This document shows, in pieces, positions 28,847 through 35,553 of a DNA stretch of 50,511 nt. The notes under the pieces are model-generated. The model was not told the DNA's origin. It did not search any database and saw only the letters and a program-made list of their open reading frames with translations. Location of the stretch: positions 1 through 50,511 of the IMG/VR virus record IMGVR_UViG_3300044611_001332. One strand, 5' to 3'. This DNA comes from a virus. Position 1 is the first letter of the stretch. Every line of letters begins with the position of its first letter. The position numbers were made by a program, and so were the translations under genes.

Positions 28847-29770
28847 ATGTCTGTACTGGACCGCTACCTTAATATTGAGAAGTACCAGGGTGTCCTGCGT
28901 GACTTCTGCAACTGCCAGATCCTGAATGACAAGAGCCAGTGCGGTCTCTTTCTGAAGGACACTGTGCTGGCCCGTATTGGGTGGACTGGTACTCCCGATC
29001 AATTCCCTGATGCTGAGGAGTATGAGCACACCTACAACAACGGTGACAGCAACAAAGGAATCTTCTTTAAGACTCCCCGCATGGTAGTGCTGCACTGCGG
29101 TTTCAGGAAAGATGTCACCTTTATCGAGAACTCCGAGAAGGGTGGCATCGAAGGAATCTATCCTCGTGATTCGTTTCTTTATGACGATTGGCAAGAGAAG
29201 AATCCTAACAAGCCTTCGCCTTACAAGCGTCGTCGCCTTGTTCTGATCTTCCTTGTCAATGAGAAAGGCACTCCGGTTCACAAGAAACCGCTGCTCCTTT
29301 CCATCCACGGTGGTGCTTCCAACCTGTTTACCGATGCTTACGGCACTTTCATCGAGCAGCTGGAGTCTGCTTTTGCTGAATTTGCTGGGCTGAAAGGCGG
29401 TGCTGGCTTTGACCCCAAGCAAGCAGCTGCTGCAATCTTCACTCCCACCTTTGGTTCTCAGCTTTATGGTGAGAACAACAAGAGCTGGATTGCGTTCCCT
29501 AAGCAATGGGTTGTTCCCACGGTCAAGAACATCGAGTCCTTCTTCCCCAAGGGTGACGATGATATTGACTTCATTGAGGAAGTGTGGGAAACCTGCCCGC
29601 CTGAGGTGTATGCCAAGTCCTTCTTCCAGCAATGTGAAAAGGAGATTGGCTACCACGCCATCAAGCCTGGCCTGGATTTCTCCCTGCCTCCTGTTGAATC
29701 GTCTGGATCCAGTGCTCGTGTGCTGACCGGCGCACGGGATCCTGAGACCGGAGAGATCAGCCTGGATTGA
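28847..29770 (+). CDS. Conserved-looking hypothetical protein, 307 residues
   Basis: Start ATG 28847 (MSVLDRYLNIEKYQGVLRDF); frame-open codons back to 28739 run through the terminator and are rejected. Alpha/beta protein with KRRRLVLIFLVNEKG and a KKPLLLSIHGGASN core, then an acidic end. The plan of an L-x-I-(P)-x-x-x-L...G-L-F...strand set recalls DUF5895-type cyanobacterial proteins, but only weakly. Position between SSB and a Gp157-like gene suggests a DNA-metabolism role; that is inference. Confidence 0.6.
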   Translation: MSVLDRYLNIEKYQGVLRDFCNCQILNDKSQCGLFLKDTVLARIGWTGTPDQFPDAEEYEHTYNNGDSNKGIFFKTPRMVVLHCGFRKDVTFIENSEKGGIEGIYPRDSFLYDDWQEKNPNKPSPYKRRRLVLIFLVNEKGTPVHKKPLLLSIHGGASNLFTDAYGTFIEQLESAFAEFAGLKGGAGFDPKQAAAAIFTPTFGSQLYGENNKSWIAFPKQWVVPTVKNIESFFPKGDDDIDFIEEVWETCPPEVYAKSFFQQCEKEIGYHAIKPGLDFSLPPVESSGSSARVLTGARDPETGEISLD

Positions 29771-29794
29771 TCTAGACTGCTCCTGGAATGTTCA

Positions 29795-29819
29795 ACCGCT
29801 CCTTCGGGGGCGGTTTTTT
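29795..29819. terminator. Bidirectional-type terminator with TTCG tetraloop
   Basis: ACCGCTCC (29795-29802) pairs with GGGGCGGT (29807-29814) around TTCG, followed by TTTTT. It separates convergent genes ending at 29770 (+) and 29818 (-). Confidence 0.9.
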
Positions 29820-30063
29820 ATTCTTCGTAATAGGTCTTGATCACATCTGCCTCCAGGTTGGCAAGCCGTGCGATTAAATTTCTAATGATGGCCTGGCGTT
29901 GTACAGATAGCTGAAGAAGTTTCAGTGCTCCTGCTCTTAAAACATCTGGATCAGTAACAGCTTCTAATTCCTTTGCAATCTTTGCTTGAAGAAACTCATC
30001 TTCTAAAGAAAGATTAAAGTCATCAGGGCTGAACTTAAATTCAATTAATTCAAAGCCAGACAT
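29818..30063 (-). CDS. Small helical protein with NblA-like pattern
   Basis: 81 residues from ATG 30063 (ATG 30072 also possible). After a short strand, FNLSLEDEFLQAKIAKELEAV and ALKLLQLSVQRQAIIRNLIARL form a helical hairpin. L-S-L-E-x-E-F at the start of helix 1 and the helix lengths align without gaps to the NblA pattern, as does the protein at 49586. The match is weaker than for that gene. It is expressed from the divergent promoter at 30085. Confidence 0.5.
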   Translation of the reverse strand: MSGFELIEFKFSPDDFNLSLEDEFLQAKIAKELEAVTDPDVLRAGALKLLQLSVQRQAIIRNLIARLANLEADVIKTYYEE

Positions 30064-30084
30064 TATTGACATGGCATAATGTTC

Positions 30085-30112
30085 AGTCTAAACATTCAAC
30101 ATTTAATGTCAA
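30085..30112 (-). promoter_or_regulatory. Promoter TTGACA-N16-TAGACT (minus)
   Basis: On the minus strand TTGACA (30112-30107), 16 bases and TAGACT (30090-30085). Hexamers and spacing are identical to the plus-strand promoter at 30132. The TTGACAT/ATGTCAA inverted repeat (30066-30072/30106-30112) overlaps it. Confidence 0.65.
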
Positions 30113-30131
30113 GTAATCATTGTTACTGTGC

Positions 30132-30159
30132 TTGACACCACAGGCTAAGAACCTAGACT
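30132..30159 (+). promoter_or_regulatory. Promoter TTGACA-N16-TAGACT (plus)
   Basis: TTGACA (30132-30137), 16-base spacer, TAGACT (30154-30159), about 28 bases before ATG 30188. A consensus -35 with a good -10. Confidence 0.7.
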
Positions 30160-30187
30160 GCCACTGGCTTCTCAGCTCTCAGCTACA

Positions 30188-30319
30188 ATGGCAAAGAAAT
30201 CCTTAACAGGAACCATTCACAAAGAGTCCGTGCCCAAGCGGACCTCTATTGGTCATGGCCGACGCAAGCGTGGCTCATTTAAAAAATCTAAAGCCTATCG
30301 CGGGCAAGGAAAAGGTTGA
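30188..30319 (+). CDS. Small basic protein of the MAKKSLTGT type
   Basis: 43 residues from ATG 30188 (MAKKSLTGTIHKESVPKRTS...), with a basic second half GRRKRGSFKKSK ending in RGQGKG. I recall closely similar basic peptides in cyanophages, of unknown role; binding of nucleic acid is a reasonable guess. It has its own consensus promoter, so it is probably expressed early and strongly. Confidence 0.65.
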   Translation: MAKKSLTGTIHKESVPKRTSIGHGRRKRGSFKKSKAYRGQGKG

Positions 30320-30353
30320 TTTCTAGACCTGGAGTAAGTCTTAAAACTGCTCC

Positions 30354-30360
30354 TGCACAC
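30354..30360 (+). promoter_or_regulatory. Leader motif TGCACAC
   Basis: CTGCACACACCACC, 14 bases before ATG 30375. TGGAGTAAGTC at about 30330-30340 recalls the elements near 7363 and 19485. Confidence 0.45.
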
Positions 30361-30374
30361 ACCACCTGACCGTA

Positions 30375-31247
30375 ATGACCGTAACTGAAGCGCTACTTTC
30401 TGATGCTCAACGTCTTGTGTATGGACGTAGAAGAATTATTGATGCTCTTTATCAAGAAGATCCAGATAAATTCAAAGTTCTACAAGCCACTGATATTCAA
30501 TCTATTTCACTTGAAGATGATCTGGTTTGTTTACAGTTAACTGACACCCAACTCTATATAGAGAGGGCAAAAATCCTTAAAAATTTCTGGGAGCACCGCA
30601 CGCGCACCCCTTCCTACTTTGATTACAAGGTTTGGAGCCAGGCATTGAGCAGTCGTCCTTGGCAAGGAACACCTGTTGCAGCATTGGATTACGGTCCGTC
30701 CCAAGCCATTGATGCGCTGGAGCCTTTGCTGGGACGCCCGCCCCGGATTCAAACAGACCGTGATGGAGTACAGAAGTTGTACTTTGTCATGGAGAAAGAA
30801 GAGATGTGCAGCTGTGAATCATGGAATCAAATGCATGTCCACAGGCATGAACTTTCCGATGAGTTCTCTACTTATACCGACATAAAATTTAAGCCCATTT
30901 GTAAACATTTACAATGGTGTTCTGCCAACATGATGCTTCATGCAATTCGGTTTGAATCCAGGCAGAGCGATAAAGAATACAATCCAAGAATGTGTGTTTA
31001 CTATTTTGATCATCGTCGCGGTTTGTTACTGTATCGCGTTACTTATGACGGCGTAAAAACAGGTGGTCAATGGTTACCCGTTGGTGGTTGGAAAGAAAAA
31101 GCTGTCTATGACAGTAACCACATGCCAACCGGAGCTTGCTGGCAAACCTTTACGGATGCGCTGACCCAAGATCCACCTTTTAAACTTTCACTCTATTCTC
31201 ATAGCCTGGGTGCATTGATGAACAGCACCCGCGCTAAACAGTCCTGA
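30375..31247 (+). CDS. SWIM zinc-finger protein
   Basis: 290 residues. C145-S-C147 and C176-K-H178 form a CxC-n-CxH SWIM motif. Preceding residues are helical and following ones beta-rich (RMCVYYFDHRRGLLLYRVTYDG). SWIM domains mediate DNA or protein contacts in recombination mediators, transposases and chromatin factors. No catalytic domain is recognised. It lies directly ahead of the Gp157-like gene, both with TGCACAC leaders, which suggests a recombination or replication role. Confidence 0.65.
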   Translation: MTVTEALLSDAQRLVYGRRRIIDALYQEDPDKFKVLQATDIQSISLEDDLVCLQLTDTQLYIERAKILKNFWEHRTRTPSYFDYKVWSQALSSRPWQGTPVAALDYGPSQAIDALEPLLGRPPRIQTDRDGVQKLYFVMEKEEMCSCESWNQMHVHRHELSDEFSTYTDIKFKPICKHLQWCSANMMLHAIRFESRQSDKEYNPRMCVYYFDHRRGLLLYRVTYDGVKTGGQWLPVGGWKEKAVYDSNHMPTGACWQTFTDALTQDPPFKLSLYSHSLGALMNSTRAKQS

Positions 31248-31255
31248 TTGCACAC
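31248..31255 (+). promoter_or_regulatory. Leader motif TTGCACAC
   Basis: TTGCACACC begins one base after the preceding stop and lies 16 bases before ATG 31272, which it supports as the start. Confidence 0.45.
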
Positions 31256-31271
31256 CACGACATTACTCACC

Positions 31272-31868
31272 ATGGCTGACAAGCTTTCCCTGATCCAAAT
31301 TGCTGAATCCATCCAGCACATCAGCTTTTTGAAGGATATGCCTGACATCCCTGAGGATGAGCGGGCCATGCTGGAGCAGCACCTTCACGATCTGGCTTCT
31401 CGCCAGGAGTCCAAGTTTGATGCCATCATCGGCATGATTAAAAAGTGTGATGCTTATATTGAAGCATTACAAACAGAGATGGATGAGATCAAACAAAACC
31501 TAGATGCATGGAAAAAGAACCGGGAAAAGATGGTTTCTATTGTTAAGTTTGCTTATCAACAGAATCTGATTGATAACAAGCCAACTGGTACTAAATATCA
31601 AGCTACGATTCGTAGAGTTAAGCCACGTCTTGTAGATAACTTTGAACACTGGGAGGAGGAAGATAAGACTGAGTTTGGTTTGCGTAAGACCACGACAATA
31701 ACGCGCATTAAAGACAACACTGTTGTAGATGTAAAGCAAGAGGATTTACCTGATAAAGATCGGGTGCGTGATGCACTTGCTACAGATGACGGTTCAGCGC
31801 CAGCAGCAGCTCAACTTGTTCCTGGATTCTCCTTTGTTTATGAGCGTTGTAAAAGGTTAAGTACCTGA
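31272..31868 (+). CDS. Siphovirus Gp157-like protein
   Basis: 198 residues from ATG 31272. Helical, with a long coiled coil (MIKKCDAYIEALQTEMDEIKQNLDAWKKNREKM) followed by a basic strand segment with TKYQATIRRVKPRLV. That order, coiled coil then F/Y-K-x-x-(v)-R-(x)-(x)-P, fits the Gp157 family found next to SSB and recombination genes in phages. Gp157 proteins are thought to act in DNA metabolism or host resistance; exact role unsettled. Confidence 0.7.
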   Translation: MADKLSLIQIAESIQHISFLKDMPDIPEDERAMLEQHLHDLASRQESKFDAIIGMIKKCDAYIEALQTEMDEIKQNLDAWKKNREKMVSIVKFAYQQNLIDNKPTGTKYQATIRRVKPRLVDNFEHWEEEDKTEFGLRKTTTITRIKDNTVVDVKQEDLPDKDRVRDALATDDGSAPAAAQLVPGFSFVYERCKRLST

Positions 31869-31910
31869 TCACACTTTTAAGTTCCAACAACAACAACAAC
31901 AAATTCAACA

Positions 31911-32258
31911 ATGACTCAAGAACACCCGATTACACCGCCCCCTGAGCTGGTGGAAAAGTGGCTGGAGAACACTTGCTCGCATGACTGCATCGGAGCTTAC
32001 CCGGCGAACTACGAGCAGCTCATCTGCACCCAAGCCGCCCGCTGGGGCGCTGATCAGGAGCTGGAGGCGTGCTGTGAGTGGCTTAAAGCCAAAGAGTGGA
32101 TTCACCACGAATTCAGCGACGAACTCCGCGCCGCCCGTCGCCCCAAGCCGCCGAGCTTGAAGGAGCAAGCGCTTGCAGTTTTAGACGACGCCTCAGATCG
32201 TCTTGATGCTGCTCACGAAAACATCATCCGCCGCGCACTGGAGCAACTCGATGGCTGA
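31911..32258 (+). CDS. Tandem-family protein 1 (ITPPPEL...AARWGADQELEACC)
   Basis: 115 residues. HPITPPPELVEKW at the start, QAARWGADQELEACCEWL in the centre, RRPKPPSLKEQAL and a C-terminal helix ending RRALEQLDG. Two further copies of this plan lie at 33717 and 34078, with about 40 bases nearly identical at the GADQELEA stretch. The family is one I associate with freshwater picocyanobacteria; function unknown. Higher GC than neighbours. The stop overlaps the next start. Confidence 0.7.
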   Translation: MTQEHPITPPPELVEKWLENTCSHDCIGAYPANYEQLICTQAARWGADQELEACCEWLKAKEWIHHEFSDELRAARRPKPPSLKEQALAVLDDASDRLDAAHENIIRRALEQLDG

Positions 32259-32772
32259 TTACACAGCAACGCCCAAGCAATGGGCCGAAATAGCGCATTG
32301 GTCTGATGAATACGGCTACGCTCCTCAAACCTGCATCCTTGAACTCCGCGCCAGGGTCAAGACGCTAGAAGATACGGTTCAAAAGCACATTGTCGAAACG
32401 AATTCAAACATTGTGGCTTTATTTAGCCGGGTTGAATCGTTAGAAGCTGCTGAACGCCAAGCATCAAAAGTCCACCAGATCAGCAAACCTCTGAAACTTA
32501 CTGCAAAGCAACAGGCAGAGTTAAAGGCATTGCTGACGCCCGATTTTAGGGTTGGCATGACGCCAACTTCTACTTCAAACCAAGTTGGTAATTCGCTGGT
32601 GAATCAGGTAGCCCGTGCCATCGGTCGAGACGATGAACCCATCAACTGGGAGGAAGAAGCCCGCGCTGCGATCCGCACGGTGGCCTTGTGGCTTAACGAA
32701 ACTCCCTTTGATCTCTACCCCGGTGATCGCGGCATCATTGTCAATGCTCTTTATGACCAAGTAAATCAATGA
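32251..32772 (+). CDS. Hypothetical protein of the same cassette
   Basis: 173 residues from ATG 32251. Opens TATPKQWAEIAHWSDEYGYA then CILELRARVKTLEDTV, a coiled coil, and ends in a helical domain (EEEARAAIRTVALWLNE...). The opening resembles host-type small proteins I associate with picocyanobacteria. It overlaps the preceding gene by 8 bases and the next by 4, so the whole cassette is translationally coupled. Confidence 0.65.
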   Translation: MADYTATPKQWAEIAHWSDEYGYAPQTCILELRARVKTLEDTVQKHIVETNSNIVALFSRVESLEAAERQASKVHQISKPLKLTAKQQAELKALLTPDFRVGMTPTSTSNQVGNSLVNQVARAIGRDDEPINWEEEARAAIRTVALWLNETPFDLYPGDRGIIVNALYDQVNQ

Positions 32773-32951
32773 CTGACTTCAAATTTGTGCCACTAAACAG
32801 CCTTGAGAATCGCCTCGGTGATGCTCTTGGCCTTGCCATTGCCATGATCCGCGATCCAAGCGCCGTGGACAACAAAGCCATGGCTCAGATCGAGGCGCCA
32901 TTCAAGGAATGGTGTGATGCTCTCGTTGATGGAGGTCTACTCAATGACTGA
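32769..32951 (+). CDS. Small helical protein of the cassette
   Basis: 60 residues (MTDFKFVPLNSLENRLGDAL...), ATGA-coupled at both ends. Helix-rich with an EWCDALVDGGLLND end. No family recognised. Confidence 0.6.
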   Translation: MTDFKFVPLNSLENRLGDALGLAIAMIRDPSAVDNKAMAQIEAPFKEWCDALVDGGLLND

Positions 32952-33183
32952 CACCACCCCACTGAGCCCCGCCGCGCAGGCAGTGCTGGATGCCCTGCAC
33001 ACAGAAAACTCAACGGGTCCAGAGCGGTATTGGGCTCGTGCCAATGCCGTTGCCGCCCTGCGTGCTGCTGCGGATCAAGTAGTGCCAAAGTTTTGGCATG
33101 AGGACAACGACATTTACGGTGAAACAATGCAAGACGTGCGTCAAAACCTCCTCGCCATCGCCGCCGAGCTTGAAGCCCAGTAG
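32944..33183 (+). CDS. Small protein of the cassette
   Basis: 79 residues from ATG 32944, overlapping the previous stop. TTPLSPAAQAVLDALH...RYWARANAVAALRAAADQV is of a type I associate with phage and picocyanobacterial small proteins. The last 26 bases (33160-33185, covering the stop) recur at 34302-34327 inside another gene, marking a recombination point. Confidence 0.65.
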   Translation: MTDTTPLSPAAQAVLDALHTENSTGPERYWARANAVAALRAAADQVVPKFWHEDNDIYGETMQDVRQNLLAIAAELEAQ

Positions 33184-33195
33184 TCAACATCACTA

Positions 33196-33369
33196 ATGCT
33201 CAAAGACATCACACGCTGTCACGGCACAGGCTGCCCCGCAAAGCAACATTGCCTCAGACACACTGCACCAATCCCAGACAATGTTCTCCTGTCATGGGCG
33301 GCAAACCTCAACTACGAGCGAGCGCACATCTGCGCTTACTACATGCCCGCTACGCCCAAGACCCAGTAG
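33196..33369 (+). CDS. Cys-rich small protein,57 residues
   Basis: ATG 33196 (MLKDITRCHGTGCPAKQHCL...). Cys at positions 8, 13, 19 and 46 with His 9, 18 and 22, giving a probable zinc-binding site (C-H-x-x-x-C-P-x-x-x-x-C). The tail is AHICAYYMPATPKTQ. I associate close relatives with picocyanobacteria. It ends in CAG-TAG like the gene upstream. Confidence 0.65.
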   Translation: MLKDITRCHGTGCPAKQHCLRHTAPIPDNVLLSWAANLNYERAHICAYYMPATPKTQ

Positions 33370-33386
33370 TCCGATCAACTAACACC

Positions 33387-34085
33387 ATGACTGACCAATT
33401 TGTTAGCGCCAACAAAATGGTGCCGCCACGTGAGATTATTGAACAATGGGCTAATGAAAAGGATTACGACGAACGCGATTGGCTTTACGAGATCCACATA
33501 GCAAACTGTGCTGCTGCGTGGGGTGCTAACCAGCAACTAATTGCAGATGCAAAGTGGCTGGATCACAATGCCTTGAATGAACCTCACCTAAGGATCACCC
33601 CAGTGGGAGAATCATTGAAGGAAGCGATGCGTCCAAAAAGTATAAAGGAGCGGGCATTACACGATCTTCATACTGCTTATAACGCGGATCAAATTGATGA
33701 CCTTGGGAGAAATTCAATGACTAACCAACAACACCCGATCACCCCACCGCCGGAGCTGGTAGAGCAGTGGCGCGATTTGCCCGAGTTCACCGATGGGCGG
33801 CGAAAGATGATCATGGTCACTCTTTCAAGAGAAAAACTTCTAGACATCGCCACTCAAGCCGCCCGCTGGGGCGCTGATCAGGAGCTGGAGGCGTGTTGCC
33901 ATCTGCTGCGACAGCAGGGGTTTGACGTGGTTGACGACCTTCGCGCGACCCGCCGCCCAAAACTGCCATCATTGAAGGAGCAGGCCCTGAGCGAGTTGAA
34001 CCTGACTGCTGATCCCAACGGAGCCGAACTTTCACGAACCCAGGTTGAACTTATCCGCCGCGCATTAGAGCAACTCAATGACTGA
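33387..34085 (+). CDS. Fused tandem-family protein (two modules in one frame)
   Basis: 232 residues from ATG 33387. Residues 1-110 are a diverged member (PPREIIEQWANEKDY...NCAAAWGANQQLIADAKWL). Residue 111 is the Met of a second full member (HPITPPPELVEQW ... QAARWGADQELEACCHLL ... RRALEQLND). A TGA at 33718-33720 in the +1 frame overlaps that ATG exactly as in the other ATGA junctions, so a single-base shift has probably fused two genes. The second module may still start independently at 33717. Confidence 0.65.
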   Translation: MTDQFVSANKMVPPREIIEQWANEKDYDERDWLYEIHIANCAAAWGANQQLIADAKWLDHNALNEPHLRITPVGESLKEAMRPKSIKERALHDLHTAYNADQIDDLGRNSMTNQQHPITPPPELVEQWRDLPEFTDGRRKMIMVTLSREKLLDIATQAARWGADQELEACCHLLRQQGFDVVDDLRATRRPKLPSLKEQALSELNLTADPNGAELSRTQVELIRRALEQLND

Positions 34086-34419
34086 GAAACACCCGATCAC
34101 CCCACCGCCGGAGCTGCGTCGACTCTGGGCACAGCAAGCGCAACGCAAGAATCCACGCGATCCAGTGGCGTGGCAAGAGTACATCGCCGCCCAAGCCGCT
34201 CGCTGGGGCGCTGATCAGGAGCTGGAAGCGTGCTGTGAGTGGCTAGTAGTAGATGACTGGAAAAATGTAAGCGAGAACCTTCGCGCCTTCCGCCGCCCCA
34301 AGCCGCCGAGCTTGAAGCCCAGTAGTCCGACCCACTTCTATTTAAATTCTGTTATAGTAAACAAGTTCCCGCTCTTTTTGATCGGGCAGATAGAGCCCAA
34401 GCCTCTGTCCAGTCCCTGA
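34078..34419 (+). pseudogene. Tandem-family copy with replaced C-terminus
   Basis: Begins like its paralogues (HPITPPPELRRLW...QAARWGADQELEACCEWL...RRPKPPSLK) but after the last Lys diverges into PSSPTHFYLNSVIVN and runs through the promoter of the downstream RNA. The break coincides with the 26-base sequence shared with 33160-33185, whose TAG is out of frame here. The truncated N-terminal part may be translated; the tail is unlikely to be functional. Confidence 0.6.
34350..34358 (+). promoter_or_regulatory. Extended -10 promoter TGTTATAGT
   Basis: TG-T-TATAGT at 34350-34358, in an AT-rich stretch, with the first stem of the structured RNA beginning about 10 bases downstream. No clear -35 box. 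Confidence 0.55.
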
Positions 34420-34590
34420 GGCTGGTTACGCTTGGGCCATCAATTAAGGGGACAACCCTGGACTGAGGTTGTCTTAAACGAAGTTCACCCATCAAAGTGT
34501 GCTCGCCCTTTATTGGTTACGCGTCAGGCAGACAGCCTGGAGGGCGGCCACGGTTCTGGAGGCGTCCGATAACGTCTCCCCGTTTTTTCC
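34365..34590 (+). ncRNA. Structured RNA with kissing loops and own terminator
   Basis: Stems: CCCG/CGGG (34368-34371/34383-34386); GCCCAAGC/GCTTGGGC (34395-34402/34430-34437) enclosing CTC/GAG; GACAACC/GGTTGTC (34451-34457/34467-34473); CGCCCT/AGGGCG (34504-34509/34541-34546) enclosing CAGGC/GCCTG. Loop CAGTCC (34410-34415) is perfectly complementary to loop GGACTG (34460-34465). TGGTTACGC occurs twice. The RNA ends with GGAGGCGT/ACGTCTCC and TTTTTT. No coding potential and no family recognised. Confidence 0.7.
34558..34588 (+). terminator. Rho-independent terminator of the structured RNA
   Basis: GGAGGCGT (34558-34565) pairs with ACGTCTCC (34572-34579), one wobble, followed by CCG and six T. 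It ends seven bases before GTG 34595. Confidence 0.8.
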
Positions 34591-34594
34591 GCCA

Positions 34595-34765
34595 GTGAAC
34601 CGTCGTCAACTCTGGCACCTCTGGGCAAAAGCACTCGGAGAAAAAACAGGACGGACAACCTCAGAAGCTGATCGGGTTGCCCTTATTCGTTCCGTTATTT
34701 TCTTAACTTATTTCTTAACCAATTGTTTCATTGTGGCTGGTGTCATTCGCCACTGGAACAATTGA
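34595..34765 (+). CDS. Small single-span membrane protein, 56 residues
   Basis: GTG 34595 starts MNRRQLWHLWAKALGEKTGR; a hydrophobic span (SVIFLTYFLTNCFIVAGVI) fills the C-terminal half and the end is RHWNN. In-frame sequence back to 34499 lies in the structured RNA and is not used. The pattern WALGEK...EADRVA(L/I)IR...N-x-F-I-(V)-A...RHW is one I associate with cyanophage small membrane proteins. It probably requires its own or readthrough transcription from the RNA promoter. Confidence 0.65.
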   Translation: MNRRQLWHLWAKALGEKTGRTTSEADRVALIRSVIFLTYFLTNCFIVAGVIRHWNN

Positions 34766-34855
34766 GTCTTGTGTAAGACTTAACACTTTTTCCCTACTGT
34801 CCCTAGTAACCAAGAAGAACATCCGCTAATCTTGGTGCGCCCTTCCGTACCTTCT

Positions 34856-35182
34856 ATGGCTGGTGAGTTCTACTACAGGGACTACGACACCTACTTCCCT
34901 ACATTTAGCAATCATTCTAATAAGGTTGCTGAAATGATGTCTCATCTGAATTATCAGATTACCGAATTCGATTTGGCACCAGTGCCTAGTCAAGAGCTGT
35001 TTCGTATGACTTTAGATCTGATGTATTACGTTGATCAAAGTTACAAAGCAGACCACGGTATTTCTGATCAGTACGAAGTTCTTTCTTTCAGAACCAAAGA
35101 TGAAATGCTTGATTCAATGCGATCTCTCCTCAAGGAAGAACTTGATCGGTACTTGGGATCTAGCGATGCAGCCAACCAATGA
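34856..35182 (+). CDS. Hypothetical protein
   Basis: 108 residues from ATG 34856 (MAGEFYYRDYDTYFPTFSNH...). Aromatic and acidic, helical second half. No family recognised. Its 3' end overlaps the AbrB-like gene by 17 bases, starting a chain of overlapping genes to 36199. Confidence 0.55.
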   Translation: MAGEFYYRDYDTYFPTFSNHSNKVAEMMSHLNYQITEFDLAPVPSQELFRMTLDLMYYVDQSYKADHGISDQYEVLSFRTKDEMLDSMRSLLKEELDRYLGSSDAANQ

Positions 35183-35399
35183 AACAACTAAGTCCTGGAT
35201 CTGTGATGTTGATGAGGACGGTGTTCTCGTCTTCCCTGATGAACTCTGGAACCTCATGGGCTGGAAAGAAGGAGACACTATTGAATTCATTGATCAAAAA
35301 GATGGATCATTTCTTCTTAGGAAAGTAGACGAACTGCCTGACAGTCTTGATCATGTTTCAACTGTTGAAAAAGCAGTAAAAGATGATCAAACTTCTTAA
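35166..35399 (+). CDS. AbrB/MazE-type swapped-hairpin protein
   Basis: 77 residues from ATG 35166. DVDEDGVLVFPDELWNLMGWKEGDTIEFIDQKDGSFLLRKV is a clear AbrB/SpoVT-type beta-hairpin domain (strand, P-x-x-L helix, G-D-x-(I/L) strand). AbrB-like proteins are transition regulators or antitoxins. No toxin gene of the MazF, PIN or Doc type is recognisable next to it, so it is likely an orphan regulator or antitoxin. Confidence 0.75.
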   Translation: MQPTNETTKSWICDVDEDGVLVFPDELWNLMGWKEGDTIEFIDQKDGSFLLRKVDELPDSLDHVSTVEKAVKDDQTS

Positions 35400-35553
35400 A
35401 GATAAGTTAATTCGTCGGTTGAATGTTCATCTGGTGTCTCACATTGGGGCGCCAGAAACATCAACCGACTGGGTTAATGGCTATCAACAAGCCCTCAATG
35501 ATGCTGAAAAGTTTCTTGATCAGCTTGAAGTTTATGAACCTTACACAGAATGA
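35383..35553 (+). CDS. Small helical protein, 56 residues
   Basis: ATG 35383 overlaps the preceding gene by 17 bases and its TGA overlaps the next ATG at 35550. Encodes a basic helix (MIKLLKDKLIRRLNVHLVSH) and an acidic one (DWVNGYQQALNDAEKFLDQLE). No family recognised. Confidence 0.55.
   Translation: MIKLLKDKLIRRLNVHLVSHIGAPETSTDWVNGYQQALNDAEKFLDQLEVYEPYTE

Noticed and set aside
28748-29656. A long open minus-strand frame (about 300 codons) opposite the gene at 28847
   Set aside because: It lies entirely antisense to a plus-strand gene with sensible composition, and its product is Val/Leu/Arg-rich without domains, as expected of an antisense shadow of GC-rich codons.
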